The notes under the pieces: model-generated
The model's input: the letters and a program-made list of their open reading frames with translations, nothing else
The model's database searches: none
What the model was told of the DNA's origin: nothing
Made by a program: the position numbers and the translations under genes
Source: Nereocystis luetkeana
Taxonomy: Eukaryota; Sar; Phaeophyceae; Laminariales; Laminariaceae
DNA length: 64,000 bases
Assembly (NCBI GenBank): GCA_031213475.1
Contig: JARUPZ010000034.1
Location: 4,466,940-4,530,939, forward strand
Direction: 5' to 3'
Shown: positions 54,415-63,804 of the stretch, piece after piece
Layout: the number at the start of each line of letters is the position of its first letter
How positions within the stretch are numbered: position 1 is the first letter of the stretch

Positions 54415-54621
54415 ACTCGACGCTGCCATCCATATGCGAGAGGAGCCCTGATACAGATCACCCTTCATGCGACTCGCCCAACACCTCTCGCCGCTGCGCA
54501 AAAGCTTGGTGCAAGCAATGTGTCTACCAGGTCGGAGACACCCCGACGTGCTCCGTCCCGGCATTGCAGGGATGCGAGGAGGGTCTATGCTCACACGACC
54601 ACGGCCATGCATGGCATGAGT
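54415..54621 (+). mobile_element. C-tailed element, short form (copy 7), nested in the tail of copy 6
   Basis: It starts after the C-rich tail of copy 6 and runs GATCACCCTTCATGCGACTC to CATGCATGGCATGAGTACC with its own C tail. Confidence 0.85.
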
Positions 54622-54659
54622 ACCCCTCCCCCCCCCCCCCCCCTCCTCCACTCCCCCCA

Positions 54660-54724
54660 CCCCTAGGGTTGCGAAGAGGGTCTATGCTGAGACTACGGCC
54701 ATGCATGACACTAGTACACCTCCC
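54660..54724 (+). mobile_element. C-tailed element, 3' fragment (copy 8), nested in the tail of copy 7
   Basis: It keeps GAAGAGGGTCTATGCTGAG and GGCCATGCATGACACTAGTAC with a short C tail, and ends 10 bp before the TXNDC9 stop codon. Confidence 0.75.
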
Positions 54725-54734
54725 CCGAGTTGAT

Positions 54735-54888
54735 CTAATAGTCCCCATCACCGCATTCATCGCCGTCTCTAGCCCCAAACTTCCCCGTGCCTTTCGCCAT
54801 CATCTTCATGGCTATCGAGTTCACGCCGCCCGAGGACTTGGTGGGGTCCGTTGGTGGCTCCCCGTCGAAGTTGAGGACTCCGTATTGG
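54735..54888 (-). CDS. TXNDC9: TXNDC9 last exon
   Basis: Acceptor TTTTTGTACAG|CCAATA. One base completes the Ser codon split with the previous exon, then QYGVLNFDGEPPTD, a basic stretch (AMKMMAKGTGKF) and the acidic end DGDECGDGDY before TAG. Confidence 0.88.
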
Positions 54889-57800
54889 CTGTACAAAAAA
54901 AAAACAAAAACAACAACAACAACAAAAAGGGTTTTCGCAAATAAAACAAATATATATACACCAGGTACTCGTATATATATATCAACAACAAAAAGGGTTT
55001 TCGCAAATAAAACAAGTATGTATACCATGTACTCGTATATATATATATATATATTAGATATGTTGAAACAAGACGGTTGGTTCGTAAGAGGGGGGAAAAA
55101 AATAAGATTCAGTTTTTCGTTAATACAAGAAAAAAAAAAAACGCACGAAGGACGTTTTTCGCAAGAGAAAGCAAAAGAGAAGAAAAAAAAAAACTCTTTT
55201 TTCGCGAAAAACTAAGCAAATTTTTTTTTGTTTCTCGAGTATATGATATCGCCGCTGTTGATCGCATCCGCTTGTTGCACGTGTGATGAGGTACACACCG
55301 TCATCGTCGAGAAGAAAATGTACAAATGAAAAAAACACAACCACCAAACACACACGGGTCGTACTCTAAATATCACCTACCCCACGCACAAGGTTCATTC
55401 TTATCGGAGAGCGTTTTTCCCATCATTTCCAAAGTTTCGAAATAATTAGAGATATGTATCAATATACGGACGCGTTCTGTAACTATTCGTGAACTTCTCC
55501 AGAAGCAAAAAAGTCAAGTTCGTTAAATTTCACACATTTGGAAAAAAAAAAATCACGAAAATATGACAGATTGAAATAGCGCGAAAAAAAAGTCGAAAAT
55601 ATGGAGAAAAAAACTCTCCAATAAGAATGATCCTAGTATGGATGAGACACCTTGTCAGGTACCAACCATCATGTCACGAACCCCGGTCACACCAACCATT
55701 ATGCCACCCCGACTGCTCCGACGTGCTGCACACCCAACTCGGGGATCATCCAGGCATATCAATAATCCCTCCTCAAGCAATATAAAACCCCCCAACTCTC
55801 CGTAGACTATTAATAGTATTGTTGCGTAAAGAAAAAAAAACGATTCGCGAGAAAAAAATGTTACAAGCCCTTCGCAGGCGAAAAACGTTTCGTAAGAAGA
55901 AAACTTTTCACAAGAGAAACGCGTCCCGCAAAGAAAACGCTTTCCGAAGGCGAAAATGTTTCGCAACAACATACCAGGTACCTGGTAGCAAATAACATTT
56001 CTCCAAGTGAAAGCGTTTTCCCAAAAAGATGAAGTTTCGCAAACGAACCAATACAAGCGAACAAAAGTTACGAACTAGGAAGCAAGCAAGCCACCTACCT
56101 GTACCAGGTATGATCGAATAAATAAAGAGGCAACCCAACCCAAGAGATGCGAGAACCCCCCAAATAATCTCCGCAGACTATTAATAGTATTATTGCGTAA
56201 AGAAAAACCGATTCGCGAAAAAAAAGGCATTGCAAGCGCTTCGCAGGCAAAAAACGTTTCGTAAGAAGAAAAAAAAATCAAAAGAAAAACGCGTCCCGCA
56301 AAGAAAACGCTTTCCGCAGGCGAAAATGGTTCGAAAATAACATTTCTCCTCGAGAGAGTTTTTTTTTTTTCCCCCAAAAAGACGAAGTTTCGCAAACGAA
56401 CCAAACAAGCGAACAAAAGTTACGAACAGGGAAGCAAGCAAGCAAGCAAGCAACCTACCTGTACCAGATATGATCAAATAAATAAAGAGGCAACCCAACC
56501 CAAGAGACGCGAGACAACCGAAAAACAAAAGATAAAAAACGAAGCAACTTGCGTTTTTGGCTGCGAAGGCAAAAAAAAAACAAAACAAAAACATGCAACC
56601 CCCCCCCCCTCCCCCGCAAAACAAAAGCGTAACGAAAAAAAAGACAAAAACGAAGCGCCTAGAGAGAGAGAGACTCTTCCCTCTTTATGCACCTAGCTGT
56701 AACCCCCCCTCACGGCGCCTCGAGCTTGGTGCAAGCAATTTCTGCCTGGTCGGTGAAAAGCCGGCGAGCTCCGTCCCGGCACTGTAGGGATGCGAGGGTC
56801 TATGGTCGTGCGGCTACGGCCATGCATGACATGAGATCACCCCCCCCCCTAACCCCCCATCCCCTCTCCCCACCCCCCGTCATTCCCCGAAAAACGCCTC
56901 CTCACCTCAAGACAAACGCCAAGGTGTCTTCGTGGAAGTCGTCCGTACCGCCGACCTCTTCAAATCCGCGGATCTGCAGTCACCGCATCGAGATGAGCGG
57001 ACGGGCGGGAGGGGGGGGGGGAAGGGAGGAGAAACACTATTAATATTCAGATAACATATCGTTGAGATGTGTACGATAGAGAGTAAATAGATCGTAGATA
57101 TATAGAATTATAAGATACGAAGTATTATAGATACGTAATCATATACCCGGTGCTGTAGGTAGGTAGATAGATAGATACATAGATAGAGAGTGCAGATGTG
57201 AATATATAAACACTGTATATATATACATAGATACATAGATACGTAGATACTTATCGATCGCAGACCAACGCCCAGATGGGTAGGGAGACTCGTGCACCGA
57301 GTCAAGCTGGGGAGACTATTGAGAGGTTTCAGTGGCTTCACCTCCTGCACTGCCTGAGTCGGGAGGGACAATATTATAATAGACTCTGGTGTCTACATCC
57401 TCGGATGTAAACCATCCTTTGATGACGGTCAGAGACAGGCCCGACCAGGATGGAAGAAACGAACTAACCGGGTTCGAACCGGCACACGAAAACTAGATAA
57501 TTGACCCTTTTAGAACTGCAGCCCCGTTTGGGGGACTAATTACTTAGAGTTTGACTGGTTGGTCCCCAGAACGGGACTGCGGCCCTAAAAGGGTTTCGAG
57601 TGTGGACAGCGGTTTCCTCTCGCTCTGCGGGGCACGGGAAACAAAAAGAAACTGCAGATGTATAGATATATAGATAGATACTGTAGATAGATAAATAGAA
57701 AAAAAGATACGAAGTAGATAGATATATACCTGGTAGGATGTACCTGGTATACAGATACATCGAAGTAGACAGATGCCAGTAAGTATTAGATAGATATATA

Positions 57801-58583
57801 CCTGGTAGGACGCATACAGATACTTCGAAGTAGACAGATGCCAGTAAATGTATAGATAAGATAGATGAACAGAGAGATACTTCATACTTCCATACAAAAC
57901 ACGGACATAGATTTATAGATCTGCGCCCACCGCATCGAGTAAAAAACCGACGAAACTGCTGACGGGAGGGAGGGGCGGACAGGAGGGGGGGGGGGGGGGG
58001 GGGGTTTAAGGGGGGTGTCCTCGATATCATGCATGACCGTGGTCGTACAATCATAGACCCTCGCATCCGAGCATGTCGGGTTTTCACCGACCAGGCAGAC
58101 ATTGCTTATTTACACCAAGCCTAGCGAAGCACCGTGAGGTGTTGTTGGGCGAGTCGCATGAAGGACGAGCTGCACCCTACCGAGAACCGCGGGTGAGACG
58201 GACTTGCTTCAAATGCAAATATATATAATATATAATATATAATATATATATAATATATAATATATATATAATAGGTATATATATATATATTATATATATT
58301 ATATATTATATATATATATTATATATACACACACAACACACTCTCAGATCACACGGTCTCGAGACAGGTGGATACATGGACGGAGGGACGGAGAGGTAGG
58401 TGGAGGGAACACCAACATAACATAAAAAATGTATCGTGCGAGATAGATGAGTACGTCGGCACCTCTCTCAACCCACACGAGCAACGAAAAAAAAAACACA
58501 CACACACGGACACGGACATGGAAAAAAGGACACGGTTGCGAAACATGCGGTGTTCGACTACAACAAACCAGGAAACAGGGGGG

Positions 58584-58614
<31 letters not shown>

Positions 58615-61600
58615 CGTACTCATTTGTTGCTTGCCTTAAGTCATTTGACCATTGACCACGCATCCCTTTCGAGACGGAGCACCGTTCCTACTCCTACTAG
58701 AGACACCTCCAACAATTGGGCGCTCATTACGTTGTTTCCATATATTACATAGAAACTTTTTTGCTAATCTTATCCCCTTCCTGTTTGGCCGCCTGTGGCC
58801 ACCATCTATCTCCTAGGATAGCGATCGTTTTCTCTTTGCTATTTAGTGTGTCAAACTCATACATGTCACATTCTTCTATTTCCCTCATCTCCTCTTCTAA
58901 CACGTCCCGTTCCTCCTTGTATATTTCACATTCTCCTACTATGTGAGTTCTACTCTCTATTGCTTTGCCACACGGCCACATCTGTGCATCTATTTCCTCC
59001 TCCTCCCGGCTACTGGTATACCTCTTTCTTCTTTCTGGCAAGTCCAGGTCACCTACACGAAAGCGCAGCTTCAGCGTTTTCACGAAGTCAATTGAGCCGT
59101 GCAGATACGTTTTCATTCCTATTCCTTCCCTCAATCTCCCGTATATCTCTAGGTGTTTTCCCGATTCCACCTTGTTTCGTAGCGCTAGTCTTTCCCTTCT
59201 TTCTATCCTTTCTTCTACTTCTGCCTTGTACTTCCCAAACTTCCCGGCGAGCATCACCTCTTCTTGGGGAGGGGGGGGGGGACGCTTAACAAGAAGAAAA
59301 AAGAGCAAAGGGCAAAGACACACGGAAAACAAACCAAAGAGCAAAGACACACGGAAAACCAACCAAAAACCAAAAACGAGTGGGCCATGTTTTGGGTGGG
59401 GGGGGGGGGGGGTTGGACACAGCATTAACCCTGCTATCACTACAAAACTGAGAGCACTCTATTTCCGAGTAGTTTTTCCCAACACCATGGGGTGCAATCC
59501 CAAAAGGGGGACATACTACTTGGAATTAGTGTACGATCATTTTTGAAGTACTACGGGGGGGCATATTAAATAGGACCTAGGGTACATACAAACACCTATA
59601 TAATTCGCTATTTTTACCAACAGTATTTGGTCCTATTAACTATGGTCCCCCGTAATAGTAGTTCACCAAGGGTGGTTGTGATCGGAAAGCTGTTTTTCTC
59701 AGAATTTCCATCTTCGTGAAGGTAATATGTGAAATTTAACAAAGGCGGCCAAATATCAGGCATGTTTTTTTTTTGGAAACTACAGTACACCAAGTATTTC
59801 ACGATTTGTTTTACAACAAACTCTCCGATAACGACGGCCCTAAACCGCGGGGGGGGGGAGGGGGGGGGGGGTACTCGATAGGAGAGATGTACTCGATCTC
59901 ATGCATGGCCGTAGTCGTATGACCATAGACCCTCGCATCCCGCATCCCTACAATGCCGGGACGGAGCATGTCAGGTTTTCGCCTAAACCGCGGGGGGGGG
60001 GGGGGGGGTACTCGTTGGTAGCATGGTTTACGAAGTCACTTGACCGTTCACCCACGCATCCCTTTCGAGACGGAGCAAAGTCCCTACTCCCAACGGAACA
60101 ACGTTTTTTTCCATGCAAAATACACACCGGGAAGAAACGCTTTGCTTTATCTTATCCCCCTTCCCTGCTTAGCGTCTTATGCCCGCCATCTGTCTCCGAG
60201 GATGGAGAGCGATCGTTTTGTCGCTATCATATTGGCATGCGAAACCTCCACAGCACTAGCATGCCTACACCGAGCCACGCGAGACACACAGAAGAAAAGG
60301 ACACGGAAGTACGCGATACCTGGTACGAGAAACGAAACAAAACAATGCGGTGTTAGACGAGAGCAAAGGAGGCTAAGGCGCGCGCGCGGGGGGGGGGGGG
60401 GGGGTGCTCGATATAAACACAAACGTCTTGCCTGGTGTATGGTCTGGCTCCCACTGATGAGTAGGATCGTGGGCATAACGAAAATGTTAAGCTTCTCCGT
60501 CAGGTAGGGACATTTTTCCGCGTCAATCTTGCAGAACTGTACCAGGTATGTATCAAGGCGTTATGACAGAGCGGGGACGAGGGGGGGCGTCAGCTGCATC
60601 ACTAAATAGTTTAGTGGAGCATGAGTAGAGGCGTTTCGTTTTGGGGAGGGGCGGGGGAGGGGGGCGGGGGGGCGTCAGTCGCACTTCTACACAAAATAGT
60701 GGAGAATTCGTAGTGTGGCGTTTCGATTTGGGGAGGAAGCGGAGGGGGGAGGGGGGGGAGGGGGAGGGGGGGGGGGGGGGGGGTATATGGCAGAGGGGAG
60801 GGGGGGGAGGCGGGGGGCGTCACTTGCACTAAATAATTTCGAGAAGAATGCGTACAAGCGTTTCGACTCCAGAGGAGGGGGGAGAGTGCGGGGGCGGGGG
60901 GGCTACACGACAGAGGGGAGGGGTGGGAGGGCGTCAGTTGCACCACTCCATAATTTAGAGGAGAATGCGTAGAGGCGTTTCGACTTGGGGAAGAGGGGGG
61001 GGGGGGAGGGGCAGATGAAGGGCGATACGGCAGACAAGAGGGGCGGGGGGAGGGGTGCACCTATTATTTACGTGCCTTAGTCATTTGAACATTGCCCACG
61101 CATCCCTTTCGAGACGGTATACTTGATATCATGCATGGCCGTATTCGTATGACCATAGACTCTCGCATCCCTACAATACCGGGACGGAGCACGCTGGGTT
61201 TTCACCGACCAGGCAGACACGCTTGCACCAAGCGCGAAACGCCGTGAGTTGTTCGGCGAGTCGCACGAAGGGTGAGCTGCATCCTACCTAGAAACGCTCG
61301 CGAGGCGGACTTGCTTATGGGTGCAGCTTCAATGAGTTAATTTTAATTTCCGGTGGAGCCACTTCCAGAGACGGCAATGGGAGTACTATGTAACTGCTTC
61401 TTGGGCGCCTTGCCATAAACACTACCGGTACCTGGTACGTGATACGATCAATTCCCACTTGTGCGGAGTAAAGGTTTTCCAGTTTGTCTACAGTAGCTCA
61501 AGTAGTGAGAGGCATACTTTACGGTGTCGTTGCCAACCGACGCCAACCCCCCCTATATATAATATATAGGGGGGGCGGGGGGGGGTGTACTCGATAGGAG

Positions 61601-63189
61601 AGACGTACTCGATCTCATGCATGGCCGTAATCGTATGACCATAGACCCTCGCATCCCTACAATGCCGGGACGGAGCATGTCGGATTTTCACCGACCAGGC
61701 AGACATTGCTTGCACCAAGCGCGAGAAGTGTCTGGCGAGTCGCATGAAGGGTGAGCTGCATCCTACTAGGGGGCGGGGGGGGGGGGGGGGGGGGCAGGCG
61801 TTTTTTCTTTCCCCCCTTCCCTCGGACGTACAAGACTTACCCTTGTCTCTAGGTGCTTCTGCGCCAGGCGCCCCAGGTGTCCGTCGACGATCTGACACCT
61901 CTCGGTGGTCGGCCGATAAAAATGGACAGCCATCCACTGGACATCGACCAGCCACAGAAGCGAACAAATAGCAAACACAATGCGAGACGCGACAGGGAAG
62001 GACGATCGGTGGCGAAGCCTAAGAAAAAGGCGATACTCTGTACGTAGAGAAAATCGGAACATGTCGTGAACGAAAGCGGGGCGATACTTGCTGCTGCTGT
62101 GGCAAACGCGAGTCTATCTGTGCGCTCGTCGTCCTCTGCCCTTTCGTCTGTCTTGTGCGGGTTTGTCTCCCGCCTCTTATTTACCTTTGTCTAGAGTTTC
62201 TGCATGCCTGTCTCATCTGTCTGTCTCTCGCTGACTCTGTCTGGTTGTGCCTGTCGCCCTCTGCCTCCACCTCTCTTCCTTTCTGACTGTCTTTCTTGTC
62301 TCTCTTTCTCTCCGCCTCTCAGTGTATACCTGTATCTCTCTGTATCCGCGCGTCTGCCTATCTTCCTAGTATGTCGGAATGTCTACATTTCTCCGCCTAT
62401 CTTTCTCTCGTGTTCATGGGCGTCGATCGGAACAATCAATCGGCAGACAGATCGACCGATCCAACCCCCAACCGACCAGTCTATATACGGATCAACGGAC
62501 CGATCAACAGACCGGCCGGGTGATCTACGGACCAGCCGAACTATCTACCGACCGGTCGCGACCTACCACCAATCAAACCGATCAAACCAGACCAATCGAT
62601 CCACCGAGAAGCCAACCAACCGGCTGATCTACCAGGCAACCAAAACACCTACCAGGTACTTGCCAATCAAACGACCGATCTATCGACCGAATGACCGATC
62701 TACCAACCCAAACTATCGATCTACCGAACCAAACGACCGACCTACCAACCGAAGAGCCCATCTATCAACCGACTCCTACCTGCCGACCGACCGGTCTACC
62801 AATCAACCAAACCGATCGATCGATCTACTGACCAACCAAGTCAACCAACAGACCGGGTTACAAACCAACCAACGGACCGACCTACCGACAATTCCCTTCC
62901 GTTGCTCTACATGGTCGTCCATCAAACAAGCGTATACCGACCAACCGATCGCGCACCGACCAACCGATCGATCGATCGATCGATCCACTGACGGACTGAC
63001 CGATCAACCAACCAGCCAACCAACCGACCGATCTACCAAACGGTCAACAGACCAGTCTGTAAAACCGACTGGACTATACCGACCGATCTATCCCGCGTCT
63101 CTCCTTACCTTGCTCTTCTTGGTCGCCTCGAAGAAGGCTGGCTGGTCCGGCAGCTCCATGTATCTCCCGTGCCCATTCGACAGGTTTTC
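54735..63189 (-). CDS. TXNDC9: Thioredoxin domain-containing protein 9 (phosducin-like), five exons, N-terminus off window
   Basis: Five minus-strand exons (63109-63189, 61841-61936, 60432-60536, 56906-56973, 54735-54888) join without phase conflict into about 167 residues. They follow the TXNDC9 family in order: NGHGRYMEL and FFEATKKSK; AVHFYRPTTERCQIVD and HLGRLAQKHLETR; KIDAEKCPYLTEKL, VMPTILL; RGFEEVGGTDDFHEDTL; then a poorly conserved acidic tail ending in TAG. The Cys in ERCQI takes the position of the single conserved Cys of this non-redox thioredoxin fold. TXNDC9 proteins bind the CCT chaperonin and modulate folding of tubulin and actin in the cytosol (family knowledge). The N-terminal helical part, usually 70-80 residues, must lie upstream beyond 64000. 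Introns are 1.2-3.5 kb and packed with repeats. The third proposed intron uses a GC donor. Confidence 0.92.
54893..55050. repeat. Two-copy tandem repeat, about 75 bp
   Basis: AACAAAAAGGGTTTTCGCAA, then AATAAAACAA and GTACTCGTATATATAT, twice. Confidence 0.8.
55051..55800. other. A-rich intronic stretch of TXNDC9
   Basis: Runs of A (55129, 55186) and GAAAAAAA motifs. No gene. Confidence 0.4.
55805..56550. repeat. Tandem duplication, about 370 bp, in a TXNDC9 intron
   Basis: Two copies (from 55805 and from 56175) share ACTATTAATAGTATTNTTGC, CCTTCGCAGGC, ACGCGTCCCGCAAAG, GAAGTTTCGCAAACGAACCA and CTACCTGTACCAGNTATGAT. Each is rich in TTTCGCAAGCGAAAA-type submotifs. Confidence 0.85.
56709..56844 (+). 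mobile_element. C-tailed element, short form (copy 9), in a TXNDC9 intron
   Basis: CTCACGGCGCCTCGAGCTTGG through TCCGTCCCGGCACTGTAGGG to CATGACATGAGATCACC and a C tail. Confidence 0.8.
56906..56973 (-). CDS. TXNDC9: TXNDC9 exon with VGG-DDF segment
   Basis: Acceptor GACTGCAG|ATCCGC, donor TTGAG|GTGAGG. It encodes IRGFEEVGGTDDFHEDTLAF and two bases of the next codon. A C-rich stretch (plus-strand G run 57011-57020) lies about 35 bp upstream of the acceptor. Confidence 0.9.
57140..57255. repeat. GATA-type microsatellite
   Basis: TAGATAGATAGATACATAG repeats. Confidence 0.85.
57503..57596. repeat. Foldback element (FB copy 13)
   Basis: Arms CCTTTTAGAACTGCAGCCCCG and CGGGACTGCGGCCCTAAAAGG. Confidence 0.85.
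57655..57890. repeat. GATA-type microsatellite with a duplicated 70-bp segment
   Basis: The stretch AGATATATACCTGGTAGGA ... GAAGTAGACAGATGCCAGTAA occurs twice (57720, 57791), carrying TACCTGGTA sites at 57727, 57741 and 57799. Confidence 0.8.
58015..58213 (-). mobile_element. C-tailed element, short form (copy 10)
   Basis: From CCTCGATATCATGCATGACC to GAACCGCGGGTGAGACGGAC; its C tail is the plus-strand G run at 57987-58005. Confidence 0.85.
58215..58330. repeat. AT-only palindromic tract
   Basis: TATATAATATATAATATAT arrays with self-complementary halves; expected to cruciform or stall polymerases. Confidence 0.85.
58615..59262 (-). mobile_element. C-tailed LINE, 5'-truncated but open (LINE copy 2)
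   Basis: The minus-strand frame from 59262 to 58745 is unbroken for about 170 residues: ERIERRERLALRNKVESGK, GMKTYLHGSIDFVKTLKLRF, SSREEEEIDAQMWPCGKAI with H-x4-C following, and LGDRWWPQAAKQEGDKI. The 3' UTR and GAGTACG plus C tail (G run 58578-58614) follow. One Cys of the CPC pair is Trp here (WPC), so the zinc site may be altered. It lies in a TXNDC9 intron in the same orientation as the gene. Confidence 0.85.
59263..59550. other. Intronic stretch with short direct repeats
   Basis: AAAGACACACGGAAAACNAACC occurs twice or more (59310, 59342). G run at 59397-59412. Confidence 0.5.
59551..59656. repeat. TA-MITE, full copy (copy 12)
   Basis: Ends CTACGGGGGGGCATATTAAA and TTAACTATGGTCCCCCGTAA. 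Confidence 0.8.
59871..59986 (-). mobile_element. C-tailed element, truncated, with target-site duplication (copy 11)
   Basis: The 3' part only, doubled CGAGTAC end at the left. It is bracketed by CCTAAACCGCGGGGGGGG at 59841 and again at 59987. Confidence 0.85.
60009..60228 (-). mobile_element. C-tailed LINE, 3' end only (LINE copy 4)
   Basis: It matches the LINE 3' UTR and the RWWPQAA-coding segment in decayed form (CTGTCTCCGAGGATGGAGAG). Its C tail is the G run that hosts element copy 11. Confidence 0.8.
60432..60536 (-). CDS. TXNDC9: TXNDC9 exon with central thioredoxin strands
   Basis: Acceptor CTGGTACAG|TTCTGC, directly after a TACCTGGTA site. 35 codons encode KIDAEKCPYLTEKLNIF, VMPTILLISG and TIHQ, ending CACCAG|GCAAGA. 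The family alignment leaves no room for extra residues, so a GC donor is the best reading. The cis-Pro expected before the last strand is present (MPT). Confidence 0.9.
60588..61050. repeat. G-rich minisatellite, about 110-130 bp unit, four copies
   Basis: Each unit has GGCGTCAGTTGCAC, AATAATTTAGAGGAGAATGCG, GGCGTTTCGACTTGGGG, then G-rich DNA with many potential quadruplex runs. It lies in a TXNDC9 intron. Confidence 0.8.
61056..61112 (-). mobile_element. C-tailed LINE, short 3' fragment (LINE copy 5)
   Basis: CCTTAGTCATTTGAACATTG and CCCACGCATCCCTTTCGAGACGG match the LINE end; it adjoins the next element without spacer. Confidence 0.7.
61113..61573 (-). mobile_element. C-tailed non-autonomous element, long form (copy 12)
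   Basis: Nearly full length, from the 3' end ACTTGATATCATGCATGG to the 5' end CCTATATATAATATATAGG. A TACCTGGTA site is at 61429. Confidence 0.85.
61586..61770 (-). mobile_element. C-tailed element, short form (copy 13)
   Basis: GTACTCGATAGGAGAGACG to GTGAGCTGCATCCTACTA, with G runs on both sides. Confidence 0.85.
61841..61936 (-). CDS. TXNDC9: TXNDC9 exon with the HFYR segment
   Basis: Acceptor GATGTCCAG|TGGATG, donor AGG|GTAAGT. 32 codons: WMAVHFYRPTTERCQIVDGH then LGRLAQKHLETR. An open plus-strand frame over the same DNA (61853-62047) is its shadow. Confidence 0.92.
62440..63085. repeat. Minisatellite of CCGACCGATCTACCAACC-like units
   Basis: Tandem 4-bp-based units (ACCG, ATCG, ACCA, ATCT) over 640 bp in a TXNDC9 intron. 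The 379-codon plus-strand frame through it is an artefact. Confidence 0.9.
63109..63189 (-). CDS. TXNDC9: TXNDC9 first exon in the window (NGHGRY segment)
   Basis: Acceptor GTATCTCCAG|GAAAAC, donor AAG|GTAAGG. 27 codons: ENLSNGHGRYMELPDQPAFF then EATKKSK. The acceptor is the first AG after a run of about 22 C on the coding strand (plus-strand G run 63235-63258). Confidence 0.88.
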
Positions 63190-63259
63190 CTGGAGATACC
63201 GAAGCCATTTAAGTTTTCGGCGAGGGGGGCGCATGGGGGGGGGGGGGGGGGGGGGGGGT

Positions 63260-63804
63260 AAACACGAATTCGTTGGGCGTACCATACCCTGGAGGGGGGG
63301 TAACAAAACATTTAGAAAGAGAACAACAACAAAAAAAACATGACTGGATGATTATGTGTATTTTCTCACATCCGACAGGTCATGATCTGCTTGACCCACA
63401 GCGGCTCTTACAGGTCAGCGCATTTTGGGTTGGGACACATGCACAGACAATGACCATCCCCACAGACCGTCACGTGGAATGGAAATGTGTACCATGCACA
63501 TACATACACATCAACCCGGCCACACCCTGTAGTGTAGATCACTACCAGGTACAGTGAAAAAAAACATTGTACAAAATCATGCACCCGCTTTTGTGCAGCG
63601 TATTGACTGCCTCTGATCGGTCGAGACTGGCCTTTGTTCGGCCAGCAGCACCCGGCCCGGCCGGCCAGTTTTGTCTTCAGTTTTGTAAAACGCGAACGAA
63701 ACAGGCAGCGGGGCCCGCGGTCGCCCCTGCCAACCTCGAGCCCCCCCCCCCCCCCCCGCCCAAGGGTTAGGGTAAAAGGGTTTCAGGTTGGGGTTGGCTT
63801 GTTC
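63260..63804. other. Unassigned stretch upstream of the first TXNDC9 exon seen
   Basis: The expected N-terminal TXNDC9 exons were looked for on the minus strand and not found. TACCAGGTA at 63543, C run 63739-63756, TTAGGG at 63766. Confidence 0.3.

Noticed and set aside
61853-62047. Plus-strand exon after CTTGTCTCTAG
   Set aside because: It is antisense to the TXNDC9 exon at 61841-61936, which has strong family support.
62204-63343. 379-codon open frame on the plus strand, the longest in the window
   Set aside because: It reads through a 640-bp minisatellite (Thr, Asp, Arg, Pro, Asn only) and through the antisense of a TXNDC9 exon.
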